Positions 24,725 to 40,500 are shown, numbered from the stretch's first letter. The stretch: 64,000 nucleotides of DNA from Luscinia megarhynchos (GCA_034336665.1 JAPFBE010000002.1:80358905-80422904); one strand, 5' to 3'. Notes: generated by a model from the sequence alone, not told the origin. Numbers and translations: made by a program.

Positions 24725-27700
24725 CATGTTGCATTATGAAAAAAAAGAAAAATTGGAAATAAAATTGTGTAAGCCAAGAGCTGTTTGACCCCCAGATATA
24801 CATATTTCTCTTTATTCATGCACTTGCAAACTAATAAGCCTATGCTAAATGCCTGTGTTAACAAAGTAAGTATTATTTGTTTTAACCAAAAGCAGGTGCT
24901 TCTCTGCTCAGCATGAGGCATCTTGTTTCTGTGCTCATCTCTGTATGAGTTCTGGCCTGCAATACAATTTCATTCCAGTGAGCTGCCTCTTACACCTTTT
25001 GACACTTAAAATCTGTACATATCCCACTTTGCTTGTGAAGTAGTTTGAGTTTTGGCAATTTCAAGTAGTGTTGCTTATGTGGAGGGGAAAAGTGTTTGTC
25101 TTGGAGGAAGCTCATGTTCCTCCTCTTACTCTTTTAAAACTGTAGTTCCTTATTTTCTACTTTGTAGTTCTAGATTCCTTTGCTTGGGGGATTGTGATGT
25201 TCCTTAAAAAGTGAGGAAGCAGCAACCTCACTTACCCATTGTATTGCATTGCTATAGGAGCTTGTTCTTGAGACATACATTTGTGTGAGTGTATGTATTT
25301 ATGCCTTTATGCCTTTTTATTAAAGACAACTTTCCATCAGATTTTTTATTTTGTTGTTGCTTGATGGTGAGAAGGAACAGTTAGGACAGGAAATATGGAT
25401 TGCACTTAATACATAGGTAAGCAGTTGTTTTGCATTGGTTATAATTTCATGTTAATCCAGTTACTAAGGCAGTGAGAGCAGGCAAGAGCCATTTTCTGTT
25501 TGCTTTGTGGGCAGGCACTGTCACACATATCCAGCTGAATTGTACTCAATGCATATTTGACTTGCTTCCCTCAAACAAAACCTTTTTTTTAATTGGAGTT
25601 CTTTAATGGACCCACCTTCACATGTTCTGTGATCACTAAAAAACTGCAGACCCTAGAGTATTTTATATTACACAGTACAGCTATATTGTGGAAAGTTCAA
25701 GAGTGTAAATGGTATGGTTGTTTATAGAGCAAATCACCTTAATATGCTGTGTGGAGAGAGGAGATAATATATAAGAGCTTTCTAGGCTGCAAGATGAACT
25801 TGGAAGCTGAATGTCAGGGTGAACTCCTGGCAAATCACCAATTAGTGCAATATTGAAATGTAAATAATAGTTTTGTTCTGTACCAGCTATTTTAGTATCC
25901 AGTAATATTTTGTGGACTGTCTGTACTGCTCGGGAATTGTAGGAATTGTATACAACAAATCAACATTAGAGCAATGAAATGGATGATATAATTTAAATAT
26001 TAGAGCTAATGCAGCATTGACTGATTTAACTCGTAGTTTAGAACTGTGGAGTAGTGGGTCTCAGCTGTATAAAGTAGAAAGATTAAAAGTAATCCATGTC
26101 CATTTACTGATCTTTACTCAGCTTTTTCCCTCACCTACTTACAGCAAGGAAATGTAATGCTGATAGTCAGTGTCTTTGTTCCCAGGTACAGGGAGAGAGG
26201 GTTTATATATCATCTTTGGCATAATTCCTAGAAGCTTAGGGTCATATTCTGATTCAGCTTTCCCGGTGTAGGTCTGGACTACTTCAGTTGGTTTACTTTG
26301 GAGTAATTCCAGATTTGTCCCAATCCAGCTGACATCAAATCAGGACCCTACAATCCAGCTTTGTTTCAGTAGTTGGGTGAAGAGTTTGGATTTGTGTGGT
26401 TTAATGGGGAATGAGGTGAGGTAATGCATTAAAAAATATTTCCTTGGAGAGGAAGTAGTTTTTCCTCATTTGTTGATAGATTAAAGCATAGATAAATTTG
26501 CTGGAATGTATTTTAGCTCCTCATTACAGCAGAACCTACTATTTGAGAATGGGCATGATTACAGATTTTCTAGTGGAAAAATCCTGCAATTTATTCACCT
26601 TTGGTAAAAGGATCTCAAAATTCCAAAAGGCAGAATACTCTTAATTCTTTCAGTGCAAAGCATACTTTGGAATTATAGCTTGTTCTTTTTGGAAGGAGTA
26701 GTATTTTCTCTAAAAGCATATAATTGAATTATAAATTCTTAGATACAACTTAAGCAAAAGAATTCCCTTTACTCACCTATTGCTTGTGACTTACCTTGCA
26801 ATACCTGCACTTGAAGAGTGGTTCCTGTTAAATTTTGATGTAGATTGTGTTTTATTTTGAACACTTATGGATAAAAATAAATTCAATCCTGGTGAGCTTC
26901 ACTTCTTCCAAAAGAATGGGTAAATGTTCAGGTTTAAATCTGTGCTTTCTTTTCTAAGGAAAAGTCATTGTCTTCCCTCTTTACATGCCATAGAACCTGA
27001 GGGAAATTGTACTGTGTTACTGGCAATACCCTGGACCATCCAACTGTTATGAAAGCATGAACTTCAAATGTAAATATTTATTTCTTTGCCTCTGGAGAAG
27101 ATTGAACAAACTCAATTTCTCTATTGAGAAATATGACTTTTTTTCCTCCCTCTCCTCTGGCATGTTTGTTTAGTGGTTCTGCCACTGATTTGCTAAGAAA
27201 CCATGTTCTAAGGCCCTCACCTTGGCTTCTAGAGATGCACTTGGCTTCCTAGAGCTCAGAATGCTATGAGGTTATCCTTCATTTTCAGTTAAAGTCCTTA
27301 TGTATTACACCAAATTGGAGGATGAACAATGCAAAGCTGCTTTTCCTTTCTTATTTTATATGCCTGAATCATTCTTCTGAAAGATTTTGTCACATAAAGG
27401 GTTCTGTTGGGTTATTTAATTTGCAAGTATTTTCAGTTAAAGCTGAAAGTGTCTTTTAGTTTCATTAGATATCAAAGCCTGTTAGGCCTGTTAACCTCTC
27501 AGCATTATTCAAGATTTCAAATCGTTTAGGTTTTCCGGAAATTAATTAAGAGCTGCTGTAGCAGCAGTAATATGTGATAACTTACAATTCAACCCGAAGA
27601 TCATTGGTCCTGGTATTCTAGAAGTGTGTTGATAATGTGGGACTGCTTTCCCAAGAACCACAGTGGTTTTTCCATGCAGTTCTAGGAGGTGAGAGGCCTC

Positions 27701-30700
27701 CTGATGAATGCAATCAGTGTTGCTCTGCTGTTTGCTGTAGGGAGCACAGTGGACAGCAGTGTTTCAGTCCTTGGGTGGGTGGGCTGCTCTCAGGTTTGTT
27801 TTTTATTCCCAGTGGTAGGAGAGTGTCATATTTCACAGCTTCTGGAACACTTTCTGTAGGTGAATATCATCTGGATTGTGTTGTATATCTGTGTAGTTCT
27901 GTTGCCTTCTGGAAGTCACTGCTTTCCTGTACCTCTACTGGATTCCAGGTGTTTAAGCTTTCTACCCTGCAATTTTTACCTAGTAGGGCCTGGTGAAGAC
28001 CTGAGAAAGAGGGCAGATAGGAGTGTGCTGCTGCCTCCATACAACTCATTCAGCCTGTTCTTGATGGTCTTCCCATATGTTCCTCAGATGTGGACAGTGA
28101 TGATGTTGTGGGATAAATGCATTGTTCTGGCAGTGGGAAGTGGACATCTTTTCTGGAAGCTCTTCAACCCTTTTCCCAGCATGCATTTAAAGATGGTCTT
28201 ATTATATGGTGGGGGAGAGGCTACAAGCCCCCTAAATAAAATGGTTGTGGGGAGCTGTCTGCCTGCTTCACTGCAGTCATCTGGTATGCAGCTGAGGTTT
28301 TTAGGAGAGGCGGCCAAAGGGAACAAGCTAGATGAATTGTCCTGCCACACTGCATATGGCCTGTGGGTTATAAGTTGTTCATCGTAGATATTTGCTTATG
28401 ATCCTTAAGAACATTAAGATTTTGCAGTAAAACTTTAGAAAAATACTTAACAGCATGAAAAAAATCTGCTTAAGCCACAATGAACTCTAATTCTTTTTAC
28501 CAGCCTTTCACAAAGAGAGAGCATCTGGTGGACAGAATAGATCAGAGTCCTGAGTGCATATGCTAGTGGTTTCATTGTCATCAACAGACATAACATTTTT
28601 GTTGATTTATTTTGTGCAATGACTAAAACTTCATTTCCTGTTCTGTTAAGGATGTTCTACTTTGCTTGACTTGTACAAAAATGAAGTATGGTTGTTGTAT
28701 CCATATAAAAGTTGAAAGCAGTTGTGTGGCATGGAGTTAATGGTGGACATATCTTTTATCTACTTATGTGTATGCACCAGTTCTTTTCATCTGAAATCCT
28801 CTAGTTGTTGATGATGCTAAATCTTCTGCAGTTAACTTTCCCTTCTCAGGACTGTAATCTAAAGGTCAAGATACCGTAATCTATTTTTCATTTACTGCGT
28901 ATCAAAGAGTATTCCCCTCATAAATATGGCTTATAAAACTGTAGTTTATTACCCATATACCAATTGTTTAAGCACTTCTGTTCTCAGTCAAGTAGGACCA
29001 AGTGAACTGTGCATATAGTTGTAGGAAAGTCAGATATTCACTTCTACTGGTGTCTGTATAACCCATCAACCTGAAAAAAGAGTATGCTATAGCTGCTCAT
29101 TTTACTTCTGGCATTTTTGATGTTTGAGCAAATGTAATTTCTGCAAAATGGTGTTTTTAGCACCCCTTTGGTCTTGGGGGAAAAAAAAGCCCAAACAAGA
29201 CACTGCGTTTGGAACAGCACAGGACAGTATTTTTCTGCTTGTCAAAGAAGGGCCCTCGCATTTTGATCTTATTCAGTATTGAGCTGAATCTCGTTGAGCT
29301 GCACCTCTGTGTGTGAAGTGTACCTTGGATGCCTGGGTCTATACTCTGGACTGTGTTCCTGGCTGTGTTTCCTCAGCAGCATTGCTGTCCTTTTCTCTGA
29401 AGTGCCTAATAAGGTACATGAATCCTCTGCTTAGAGGGCACCACCAGGGAGATGTTCTTTCGGGGGAGAGAACTGGCTGCACTCAGAGCTTGGGTGTCTT
29501 GCGGCCACATTTTTTTTCAGGTGGATACTTTCTTGTGTGTGAAACAGGAGAGTACTTTATCAGACAAAATAAAGCTGTGCTGGTTTCAGGAACATTGGAA
29601 AACTTTATTTGAAACAGAAGTAAAAAAATACAGTTTTTCAGAAATCTGAAAGTGATCTTCGATGTTTCCACTAAATGGTTTTTGTCCATCACTTTTCATC
29701 TTGATCTTGTACTGAAAGCAAGTATCCAGGTTACAAGACCTCAAGACCGTGACTCAGTGAATTGGTCTCTATGTTAGTATCTGGTGAGGGACAGACTTGC
29801 CTTAGAATTGCCAGCTCATGAGTGCTCATCATTCCTCTGGCTGAGCTGGACCTGGCTAGAGGCTGATGCTTCTGGCCCACAGATTGCTAGTTTAGGATGT
29901 GGTTATAATATTCTGCCTCTGTTTAGGGGTAAACTGCAGCTAATTTAAAACTAATGCTAAAGTCTGTACGCATTGTTAAACTGATCTGATAATTATACCA
30001 GAATCCTAAGGCACCATGGGACTGGTATGGGTTCTGTGGCTGCTGCTTGTTAATAGAAGATGGATCCTGGCTCTTGAACTAATTTTTTTGATCTGCTGAC
30101 ACTGATATTTCATGATTTCAGATTTAATGGGCTTCTCAGTTCTCCTGAGCAGAGAACAATCTAATGTGCTTCTTTCTCATCTTTTGTGGGAAACAACTTT
30201 TAGGCAGTTTCCTGGTTCCAGAGTGAATGATGGCTGGTGCTGCAAGGAGAGACAAAGCTGAGCGAATTGCAGCTAGCAGTTATGAGGAAATCCCCTGCTT
30301 ATGAGATTCCAATCTGACAGAAACATTAAGGAAGCATGGGGTGGTGAGACTGAGCTTTTTGAGTGGTGGTGCCCTTCTTTCAAGTTTGTCCTGTCCTGCT
30401 CTACTTTAAAACAGTCAAAACAGCAGCACACATGTACCTGTTCCATTCTTCCCACTTCCTTCTGCCACATCTTAAAATTATCTTAAAGCTTTTGTTTTTT
30501 ACTGTCCTAGTGTTTTTGATGCCTGACCTGTGAGCTTTGTCCATCTAAAAGGACTGGTGCATGACATTTTACATTTTATGACTGTAATATTCTTGGATAT
30601 CTTTACCCAGTTAAAACTCCTAAAATTGATACTTGTGTCTTCAACATGTCACATACTAGAATTTTATACTTTTTTTTCATTTGAAAAAAGTATTTATTGG

Positions 30701-33700
30701 ATTTGTGCAAAAGGCTTGTATATAATAATCTTATATAGGCAGAAAGCAAGGACATGTTTAATTGGTTGTTCTATTCTTTTCAGTTTTCATTTTCATTCCT
30801 GTCTCTAAGAAGACATGTAATGCTTTAAGTGATTTATAAAGTAGCCTTGTAAACACATTCATGTCATAATAGCACTGAAGCTTCCTTTGTACATGATTTT
30901 TTCATCATTGAAGCCTCTTGTAATGAATTTCTAGTGTGGTATGATCCTGTCATTTGTGCTGACTTGATGTAACTTCTTGCACTTGATATTTATTTCTTTT
31001 CTTGAATATAAATTCGTGTCAGTTTTACTGCTGTTACTGAGTAAGAAATGGTTTTGTTCCTGCAAGGTTATCCTCTTTTTTCCTGCAATTTAAGAACATA
31101 AGTATATTCCCAAACACATAATTTGCCTTTTGCTCTGGTTTTGCTTCACTGCAATGTGCAGCCTGTTCAAAAAAAGCAAGGACTTAATCTGTTCTGATAC
31201 TGAAAGGCACCATGTATGTAAAAGCAAATACTGAAGTGTGGTGCTGCTTGGTCTTGATTAATCAGTAAAGATTCTAGATGAGCAACAAATCAAATTTTCA
31301 TGGTGTGGGGATTTTTCTTTTTTTAAATTTGTTCTTGCACTGCTGTTTCAGATCTTGTTTGATCAGTGGTAGGAGAGCAGACAGGGAGACATGGAAAGAG
31401 AAGAACAGGAATGCTTACTGACATGCAGGTCAGCTCATGTATGTAGCAGTTTGGTGGGCTACAACATTATCAAAATTATTCTCAGGAGATCTCTCAGGCA
31501 GTTAAACCTATTTTCAGCTTTCTCTTCACCATGTACTCCATATCACCCCTTGCTGTCATACTTGCTTCTTTGAAAGGTGCTGTTCTGCCTGAGCTTATTC
31601 TTTGCCTTTCCAAACTCTCCTTCCCTGTTTCAGCCACGTCTCTCATTCAACAAACCCACAGTGCTTCAATTGCTACTTCATTTTGAATGTTAATATAGAT
31701 TTATTGGAGCTATTGCATAATTGATTTTGTTTTAATTAAAGGAATGTGAGATGCAAATAGTATAAGCATGCTCCCCATCAGAAAGCCAGCCCTTAGAAAT
31801 TTCTGCAGTCCTGAACCAGTTTCTATAAATATTTGCTGCATTCTGAATCCTGATCTAAACTAGGCTGAAAATTGACACAGCAACTGATTAGAGGACAAAA
31901 GTAACGTTTTCCAATTCTTATAGTAATTGGAAATGTTTATTTCTTCAAGAGTTTCAAGGATTGAGAAGTATTTATCTGAAAAAATAAGTTATGAAGTATT
32001 GTTTCTTTTAGTAACTTTATGTGATAAAAATTCAAATTTGGATTCTATTTGGATGAGTCTCATACTTTAAAAAAATTGAACATCTGCAGAATTTCTTGTG
32101 GGAGTTTCAAAGTACTTTCATTTGGTTTGGTAGCAGAGATAGTGTGCATGGATGTTTTTGATTTTGGTATATTTTCAGTCAGTAAAAATGCAAATAGTCG
32201 TAGTCTTTATCATACTTCTGTTTATGAATGAAGTTGTTTATAACCTCTCGCATTAAAAAGCTTTTAATGAACACCAGTTTATTTTAGGAAAAGTTGTCTT
32301 TTCTTTAGCCTCTCAGGAATGCTGTTTTTGTCATATTTTTCTATTTATCCTTTTGGGAGCTTTAGTTTCTAAAAGTTATTTCATATACTCTTTAAATACT
32401 TGGTGTTTTATCCAAAGCTGCTTGTATGTATCTATAAAACAACTTTATATTCTCACTAGAATGTTAAATATTTAAGGCTGAGGTCAATACATCACTGGAA
32501 TGTCATGGCATTTATGATCCATTTTATTAAGCCGTTGCTTTCCTAGTCTCTTAATTAAAATCACCCCTTTCATGAGAACAAAGCTATATATTCCATTTAA
32601 TATAGAGAATGGTAATTTGTAATATGAATTAAAATAGAAAATTAAATTACAATAGCAATGTAAAATGCAAATATTTTTCTCAACCATTATTTTTTTTTGC
32701 TGTAGTCTGAGACTTGGAGAAAGAAAGACTTACTAGCAGAAATGTACCTTGGAATTTGGTTGGAAAAGAGGGTTCACAGTATGGTTTTGCGTTGTTTGTT
32801 TATTTATTTAATTATTGTGTGTGTGAGGCTGCAGATACTATTTCCCCACACACTGAGTTACGTTATCAGTAAATCAGTCTTTTACTCCTGTGTAACAGCA
32901 GCTGAGACAATCTTCTAGCTACATGTCAATTGCTGGAAAAAGTCCCTAATAAAACTGATGAGCTTATCAAATTTTGAAACTAGTCTCTGGTGCATATATT
33001 GAAATTCAGAGACAATGCTCTGGGGCTTAGAGTCTGCTCTGTTGAAACTAGTTTCCGTCGGTGTTTGCTACATGGACACCTCATTTTCATTCTTGCTGGG
33101 GCCAGATACTGCCTTTTGTAGGGTATGCAGAAGGCTGCTTGTCACTGTAGGAGATCAGCCTGGGGACAGCAGTGGTGCTGCTTCACTGCCCTTACTGCCA
33201 TGTCCTTGTCTCCCAAGGCTGGCCATCTCACTCCTGCTGTCCATGGCCCTTCCCTCACCTTGCCTGTGGCCCAGAAGCTTCTGCAGTTGTCAGAACTTGT
33301 GCAATTCAGTAGCTTTGCCCAGTGTGTTTCATTGCTGTGATATGTATTGCTCTTAATGAAATTCTGGACTCAATGGTTTGCTTGGCCAAAGGTTATTTTG
33401 AAAGTACTTAACCATTTTAATTTTTTACTTAGTGGCATTTACACAGAATACCATTTGGTAGCAGGTAGTTTCATTATTCTCTGGGGGGCATGGTTTGTTG
33501 TAGCTGGTTTAGTTGTACTCTTATTCAATAAAATGTTTTACTGAATATCTCATAACAAGCTGCTGTTACACACTCATGGTGGTATTTTGTAATATTGCTA
33601 CAATAAGCCACCTGTATGGACTTCAGCAAAAGGCTTATTGAATATAGTTTTCCACCATTGCTGACCTGCCATCCCAAGCTGGAGAATCTCCTATACTCTG

Positions 33701-36700
33701 CTTGAAAGGTAATACTGGGGCAGAGTAACTCGGAAATTTGGGCTCGCTTTTGTCTGAGGAACAAAGCTCCTTCCTCCAGAAATAAAGGGTGAGAGGGAGA
33801 AAAGGAAAACCCAAACCTTGCTCTATATGTAGAGGTGACAAAGGTACCTTTCACTGCTTATCTGAAATGCTCTAACATAGCATCTTCATTCTATTTTTAT
33901 TGTCTCATGTGGTTCTGTTACATCCAGTTGCTCCTGATGTATCTGAGGTGTACACTGGCACCTGGTTTCTGAACATTGTGCTGTGGGATATAAAGATGGT
34001 TTAAAAGGTAGTCATCTAAATTACTGTACATTAGTGTGGGGAAAAACCTGTTTCCAATAACTTTTATGAGTCTCGCAGTATTTAATACATATCTAGTAAT
34101 AGCTGTGTATATAATTGTCTTTATATGATCAAAATATATTATTGGACATACTTTTACATTCAGATGCCAAATTAAAATTTACTGTCAAATGTGACTGAGG
34201 TTTCTTTTTCCATTTAATAATGCTGGAACTAAGATCTACCACTGTGTACAGTTCCACTTAGTATTTTGTAGTTGATTGAAGTATAGCTGCAAGATGTTAA
34301 TGGGAATTTTCTCATGCTCCTTGGTTTGGCTGTTGTTCAGAGACCAGTTTTCATGACTTCTTCCAAACTATTTCAGTAAACTTACATATTGTATGTATCA
34401 TAAGCCACTTGGTAAATTCTGATCCCTTTAAAACCTTACAGAGACACAACCACATATTTGAGTTTTACATAGTAAAAGAGATATATCAGAGAATATGGGC
34501 AATGTCTACTGCTTTTTTTTCTTTCTTAGATTAAGCCAAGGGGTTGGCCATGCTATAGCTTGCACTCTTTGAAGGCTATATATTTTTTTTTGTATTAAAG
34601 ATGCTGTTTTTGAAAAGTATTTTGCTTTTTGTTTCTACCATTTTGTGTTTATTTTACTTTGTATTTTGTTATCCTTGTGCTATCTCACTTATATTTCTGA
34701 TCATCTGCTAGTTTTGGCACTATTTTTTTGGCACTGTTTAGTACTCAATATTGGAATAACTAATTATTGAAAAAGCTTCCTACCATCCTTGATGAATAGG
34801 ATTTTAACACAAGCAGGAACTTTTTGATCATCTCATCTGATTTTCTTACAAGAAGGCATCTATAAATTGATCTCTTTTCCCCTGATCTGCAGAGTTACCC
34901 AAGTTACCCCAACTTCTGTGGGCTAAAATACAGCACCCAAAAATTAGTCTGGTGCCTAAAAGCGTTTCTTGGTTAGACTTACAAATAATTTTTTAAAAAC
35001 TTGTTTGTGGGCTAAGCAGAACATCTCCTTGCATGTTTGGAAGTATAAGAGAAAACTTCATGTTGATTTTATGTTTCTCTTTGATGTATATATTGCCCCA
35101 GGGCTGGTGCTCTGGGCTAATGGTACTTGCAGCAGGGGAACAACATTAAGCTATAATGTGGAAGGCAAAAATAGTGTATTCCCCACTTTTCCCTCCTTAC
35201 GTTAGGAAAGGGAGGAAGGTTTTGTGTTCTGAACTTAGTGTAGAGGTTGGAACACCTTAATTTGACAATTTTAACATTAGTAAAGCTGGGAAAGGACTCA
35301 ACTTGATCTGCTGATCTGTGGCTGGTGTATACTTTGAGATATTAGGTAAGAGAAGTTGTATATCTTTTGATTGTATGAATATGGATGGCTGGGTGGACTT
35401 AGCATAATGGAGTGTATTATACCAATACAGTTCATAGCAGCAACAAGGGACAGAATAAAGGGGATGGAGACCAGAAAAAAAATGATGAGCATGTTGGTGC
35501 TGCACAAGTCCTCTGGGATGTGATGTACACCATCTATTTCTGCATATTTGTTTCCTCAGTGCTGTGTAGACTCAAAAAGCAGCTCATGGAGCTTTTATTT
35601 AATTCAACTGAAAAACCCCTCTTCTTTTCTGTACTTTATCTTTCTTTCCTGCAGTTTTGTCCTCCATGCTGCTGATGCAGCAGCCAGCAAAAATTCCTTT
35701 TGGAGGCCCTCTATTTTTGGGACTTTTGAAGTTAAGTTTGGAGGTGGTTAAAATATTTTTGTGAGGATTTATTCTTATTCAAAACACTTTAAACACGCAG
35801 GTGTTCTGTGTAAGAGAAATGCTCCCTTCCTCTTAGGTCATTTTCCCTGTGGGAGAGAACCTCAAGCTATTGCCAGGATTGACTCTCTGTGGTTGCTTTT
35901 TCCAGCTGTAAATCAGAATTGATAAGGAAAGAGTGATAAGGTGCAGTACCTTGAAACTTTGTGATTCCCAGCCTTTTCTATGTGTCTGCTTTAGCCTTCA
36001 GCATCTTTTCTGATTTTAGGAATATGTAAATAATGAAAATGGTTGCTGTCTGTAAGTGTCTTGGTGTGAGCCCTTGAAAATTAGTGTTGTGCACCTTATT
36101 TCATCATACCAATTGAGGTAAAATGTGATGTTATCAGTGATTTACATTGATCAGAACTCTCTGAAAGGAAAAAACCACTATGTTCATCTTTAGCACCTAA
36201 TTGCAGTACAAAGCTTTTATTCTAGGAAAAAAGCCCAACTTGACCCTATCATGGAGAAACTGAGAAATGGGTTTAGTCTTCTGCTATGTCACATCATGCA
36301 TGTTAGGTTTGGCGAGGCTTTGTGCTTGGAGCATAAGAAGTGTCATACCAGAAATATATATTATTGAAAATCCAAACATGTTTCTGTTCTGATTGACCTA
36401 AAATGGTGTAGTGGTGAAGATGACTTACATTTTAAAAGAAAAATCCAATTTCTGATTGGTTTTCTAAATCAAGCAATTCTTGCTTAATAAATGTGTTTTT
36501 AATTGTATGTTTTAGCATTCGATTTACTAGACCAGAAAAACTCAAAAATATTTGTATAGTTTAAAAACCTGATCAGGCAGGAAGATGTTTCTTGTTGACT
36601 GTGACTAGGGGGAAAAAGCAACCCAGGTATTTAATTTACAAGGTTAATTATCAAAAGTTGTGGATGTTGCTTGCAGCAGTAGCAAACAAACTTTTGTTCC

Positions 36701-37496
36701 TGACCTAAAATATATAACATGCAAAGTTTTTCGTTAAATACGAAGTTTTTTCTCTAGCTAAGTAGAACACTGTGAATACCTTGGACAAATATAACTTATC
36801 TAATACTTCCCACCAAAAACATTCATGCAGTATTTTGCAAAGTTGATTACAGGAACACAGATAATTTGTGAAAAATGTGTTGTATTTGAGATCTCTGTGT
36901 TTCCTCTCTTAAATCTATTTTGCATACTGGGTCTAGGGGAAAAACTGTAGTATGAATTTTGTCCACAATAGTTATGGGACATTTGGTTCATGGAAGAAGT
37001 TGAAAACAATATCTTAGTAGAGAATGATATTAGATATTTGACACTTTAAGCAGAAGTTTTTAAATATGTAAGTATACATACAGAAACTCATGTAACTACA
37101 TTTGTTTAGCTGTAAGCATATCTACATATATTGTGTGTATATTAATCTTGTATTTATATACTACACTGATGAGCATTGCCAAAATACCTTAATGCCACAA
37201 TCTTTTTTTGAAAGTAATTAAGGACTGTGATATATAGTGCATTTTCAAATAGGAGCAGAGGGTTTATGATAGGCAAGTATGTACATAATCTGATTATAAT
37301 TCAGCCACAAAAGAAGAGTAGAAGGGGAAGTATCATTGGGTTTTATGTGACATATTAAGTTTTAGTTGGAAAAGATACTGCATCTATGTATCTGTATGAA
37401 ATACTCATAACTTAAATTTGTAGATAAGTTTGGCTTTGACATTTATGGCATAAAGATTTATAAGGAGTTAAAAAGATAGTACTGTGGCTAGGTGGG

Positions 37497-37511
37497 TTTT
37501 TTTTTTTTTTT
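37497..37511 (+). repeat. T15 homopolymer
   Basis: Fifteen consecutive T within intron 3. Confidence 0.9.
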
Positions 37512-40500
37512 GTCATCTGGAGTTTTTATGAAAATTGTAAAATTATACATACAATTGATAACTTTAAAATACCAATTTGGCATGAACCTTTGGTGTCATA
37601 ATATAATTACTCTTAATTGCTACTTACTTTTTCTTAATCTGCATTGTTACTAATTTGTTTTTCCAAAGAGCTACTGGACCCTACAGGTTGTCTATCTCCA
37701 GTATTGCATCTTCTTTATTTTTTTTGCAGCCAACACATTGAAATTGCAACTTTTTAATTGTATTTTAAATTACTTTTTATGTATTTTTTCTATGTAAATT
37801 TTTTTTATTTTATTCCAGTGCTTGTTGGAGTAGGGTATAGCTTAAAAAAAGAACTGACTGTGGATAAAAAACTGCTTTTAGTCATTTGGTACACATATTT
37901 ATGTAAGTGTGCCTGTGTGCTTCCACAGAGGAAGCAGGATTAGGATGAAAATCAAGCTGCCACATGGTGTTTCCAGAAACACAGAAGGTCACAATATAGG
38001 GTGCACAGTTAGTATATGTAAAAACATGGGTAATTAGAAATTCTTATATGACTGTGTTGAGACTCTAATCAGAAAGATGCACTGCCACAGTCATATCCTG
38101 CAGTAACTTCCTTTATGTGCAGTATATTGTTTCTTTGAACCTTTTGTTGCTGCTTACAACCTGATTTTGACTCTCACAAACAAAAAGGACTATTTTAGGC
38201 ACTCAGTGCTTCAAATATTTGTTTGGTGCGAAGTGGAGGTGTGTGGTTCTCTGTATCCTGTGTTCTTTGCCAGGAAATTTGAAAATAAAAATGTGTAGGC
38301 CTGTTAACTATATGAAAGCTAGTTACATTTTTGTTCTTACAAAGTATAAAACAAATACTTAATCTCTTTGTTCAATGAATCACAAACTTGTGTTCTCCTG
38401 CAGCAGTAAGTCTTCAGAATTAACTGTGCTTATATGGCAAGATTTCAGAATAAAGCATGACTCAAAGTGAGTGATGTGATGTGTTTTAGAGCCTTATGTT
38501 TCCAGAGCACTTTAGAAATCTGTATGTGTCAATACTTTTTGTTGAACAAACACAGTTTTTAGAACTCTGTTTGGGTATTTATTTTAATGGTAGTTAAGAC
38601 ACGTTCAGAAGTGATAGTTGCAGTTTCCAGCTTTGTTCATTTTACTCTGTGAGCTATGGAGTAAAGATTTGGTCTGCAGTCTGTTTGAGGGAGAAGGAGG
38701 AAGAAGAGAGTATTGAGGAGACCTGCCTGGATAGAATAGTTGGAGGGTGTCTGTGTGTGTATGATGGACTCAGGAGTGAAAGGACCATGGTCTGTGCTCC
38801 AGGAGGGTGCCAAAGCCTGAACGTGATCTCTGGGTGATTGCCGTGGGTGGACGATCCTCGATTGTTCTTGTCCTTAAATTATTAGTATTATCTAAAGTTT
38901 ACAGGAAGACTTTTGAAGTGAAAGATTTGCCTTCTGACTAATGAAATTGTCTGTTGCTCTTCAGGACTGCAGATAAAAAGCATCAGTCAAGAAAAGCTCT
39001 CTTTTAGTTTGACGTGAGTGCACTTACATGAATTCATAGTATTTTGAATAGTATACTTTAGGTTAGTTTTTGAAGGTGCTACAACTATGCACCACTGTAA
39101 CCAGTATATACTTTGGAAAATAAGTGTTAGTGAAACTTGAATGAGTTGATGACTTAATGGTATGTTACTTGTGATTACTTTTGTCAAACTTAAATGTATA
39201 AAACAGATCTCACAAAATAAACTTATAGATAAAATAATGAAAAATTAATGATCTGAGAGAATACTTCTGTGAGTTTAATTTCTTTTTTAGCTTTTTATTT
39301 TTTGGCTGAGGTTATTCAGTAGTTTTGTTACAGATGTTTTTCCATGTTTTGATTTGAAATAAGATACAGTATTTTCTTCTTCCTCACTAAATGCTCCCTG
39401 AGCTTTGCTTCTTGGCATTATGTGAGATTAGAGGATATTTCCAAGGTTGTTTTTTTTCACTTTCCCACATAAATATTTTTTTCCCCAAGTTGTTTTCAAT
39501 CTTATTTCTCCATCCTGTTGTCCAGTTTTTAATTTCTTCCTGTTGCACGTGGCTGGAGTGGCAGTTGAGCACAAACAGTAACAGTTTTGTCTCCCTAGTT
39601 CCTTTCAGAATATTTATGTTTTGTTCCCTTGGGTACTCAACTTAATTTCTTCCTGACACTCACTTTCCTACCTTGTCTTAAACCTCTCCTTACTCTTTCA
39701 TTGCAATTTTGACCAAGAATAAAAAATATCTTGAATTCAAAATGATTGGCAGAGATTTTGGAAGTTTTTTTTTTTTAATTTGATGTTAAAATCATCCCCT
39801 TAGTTAGTATTAAGAAAGGTATATTTGAACTCAGATTTGTGTATGGAAGTGACATGAGCATGGTGTTCACTGAAAAGAATAACAAATGTTGAATCCTGGT
39901 ATAGAGTCTATGCTGCCTGAGAGGAGGCACACTGTATTTTAAATTAAGCAGTGTGTTAAAAACTTACATGTTATGTTATAATATAGACATCTTTTGTAAA
40001 ACTTTGCAGCATTTACAGTGTAGTGCTGACAGCTGCACTTGACTTAATATATAGCATTCTGGTGGTTTGGTGTGATAGACTGCTGGCTGTTTTAGAAGAT
40101 AAATTACTGTTTATTTAGGTTTAAGTTAATGTTTCAAAAGCTTTCTTGCTTAAAAAGCAGAGCATTATGAATAGGAATAAGTTCTCTGAAATGCTCTACA
40201 CATTACAGACCTACAATTGCAAAAGAAAGCACGGATTATAAGTAGAAAACCTGTAACTACGTGTTTTGAGAAAGTTGCTCTTATGTGTACTTTTCAACAT
40301 TGATTATCTAGGAAGTTATTGCAGCCATTCAGTCAGCTTTGTAGTTTAGTCCAATAGTTTAAAATAATGTTATTTAAATAAGATGTAATTGATTAATTAC
40401 ATTTGGTGAAAATCTCTTCTTCTCCATCATGGTGTCTGAAGTTCAGCTTAAAAGAATAAAAATAAAGTACAAGTTTGCAAGTGAGTTGTTAGAAATACAG

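Noticed and set aside
33015..33356. 113-codon + frame in a GC-richer patch of intron 3
   Set aside because: It overlaps another frame, is composed of Leu/Cys/Pro-rich low-information sequence, and has no matching splice sites or known similarity.
38649..38837. 62-codon frame with an acidic cluster
   Set aside because: Short, with no splice signals placing it in the VPS13B frame. It looks like chance in a purine-rich patch.
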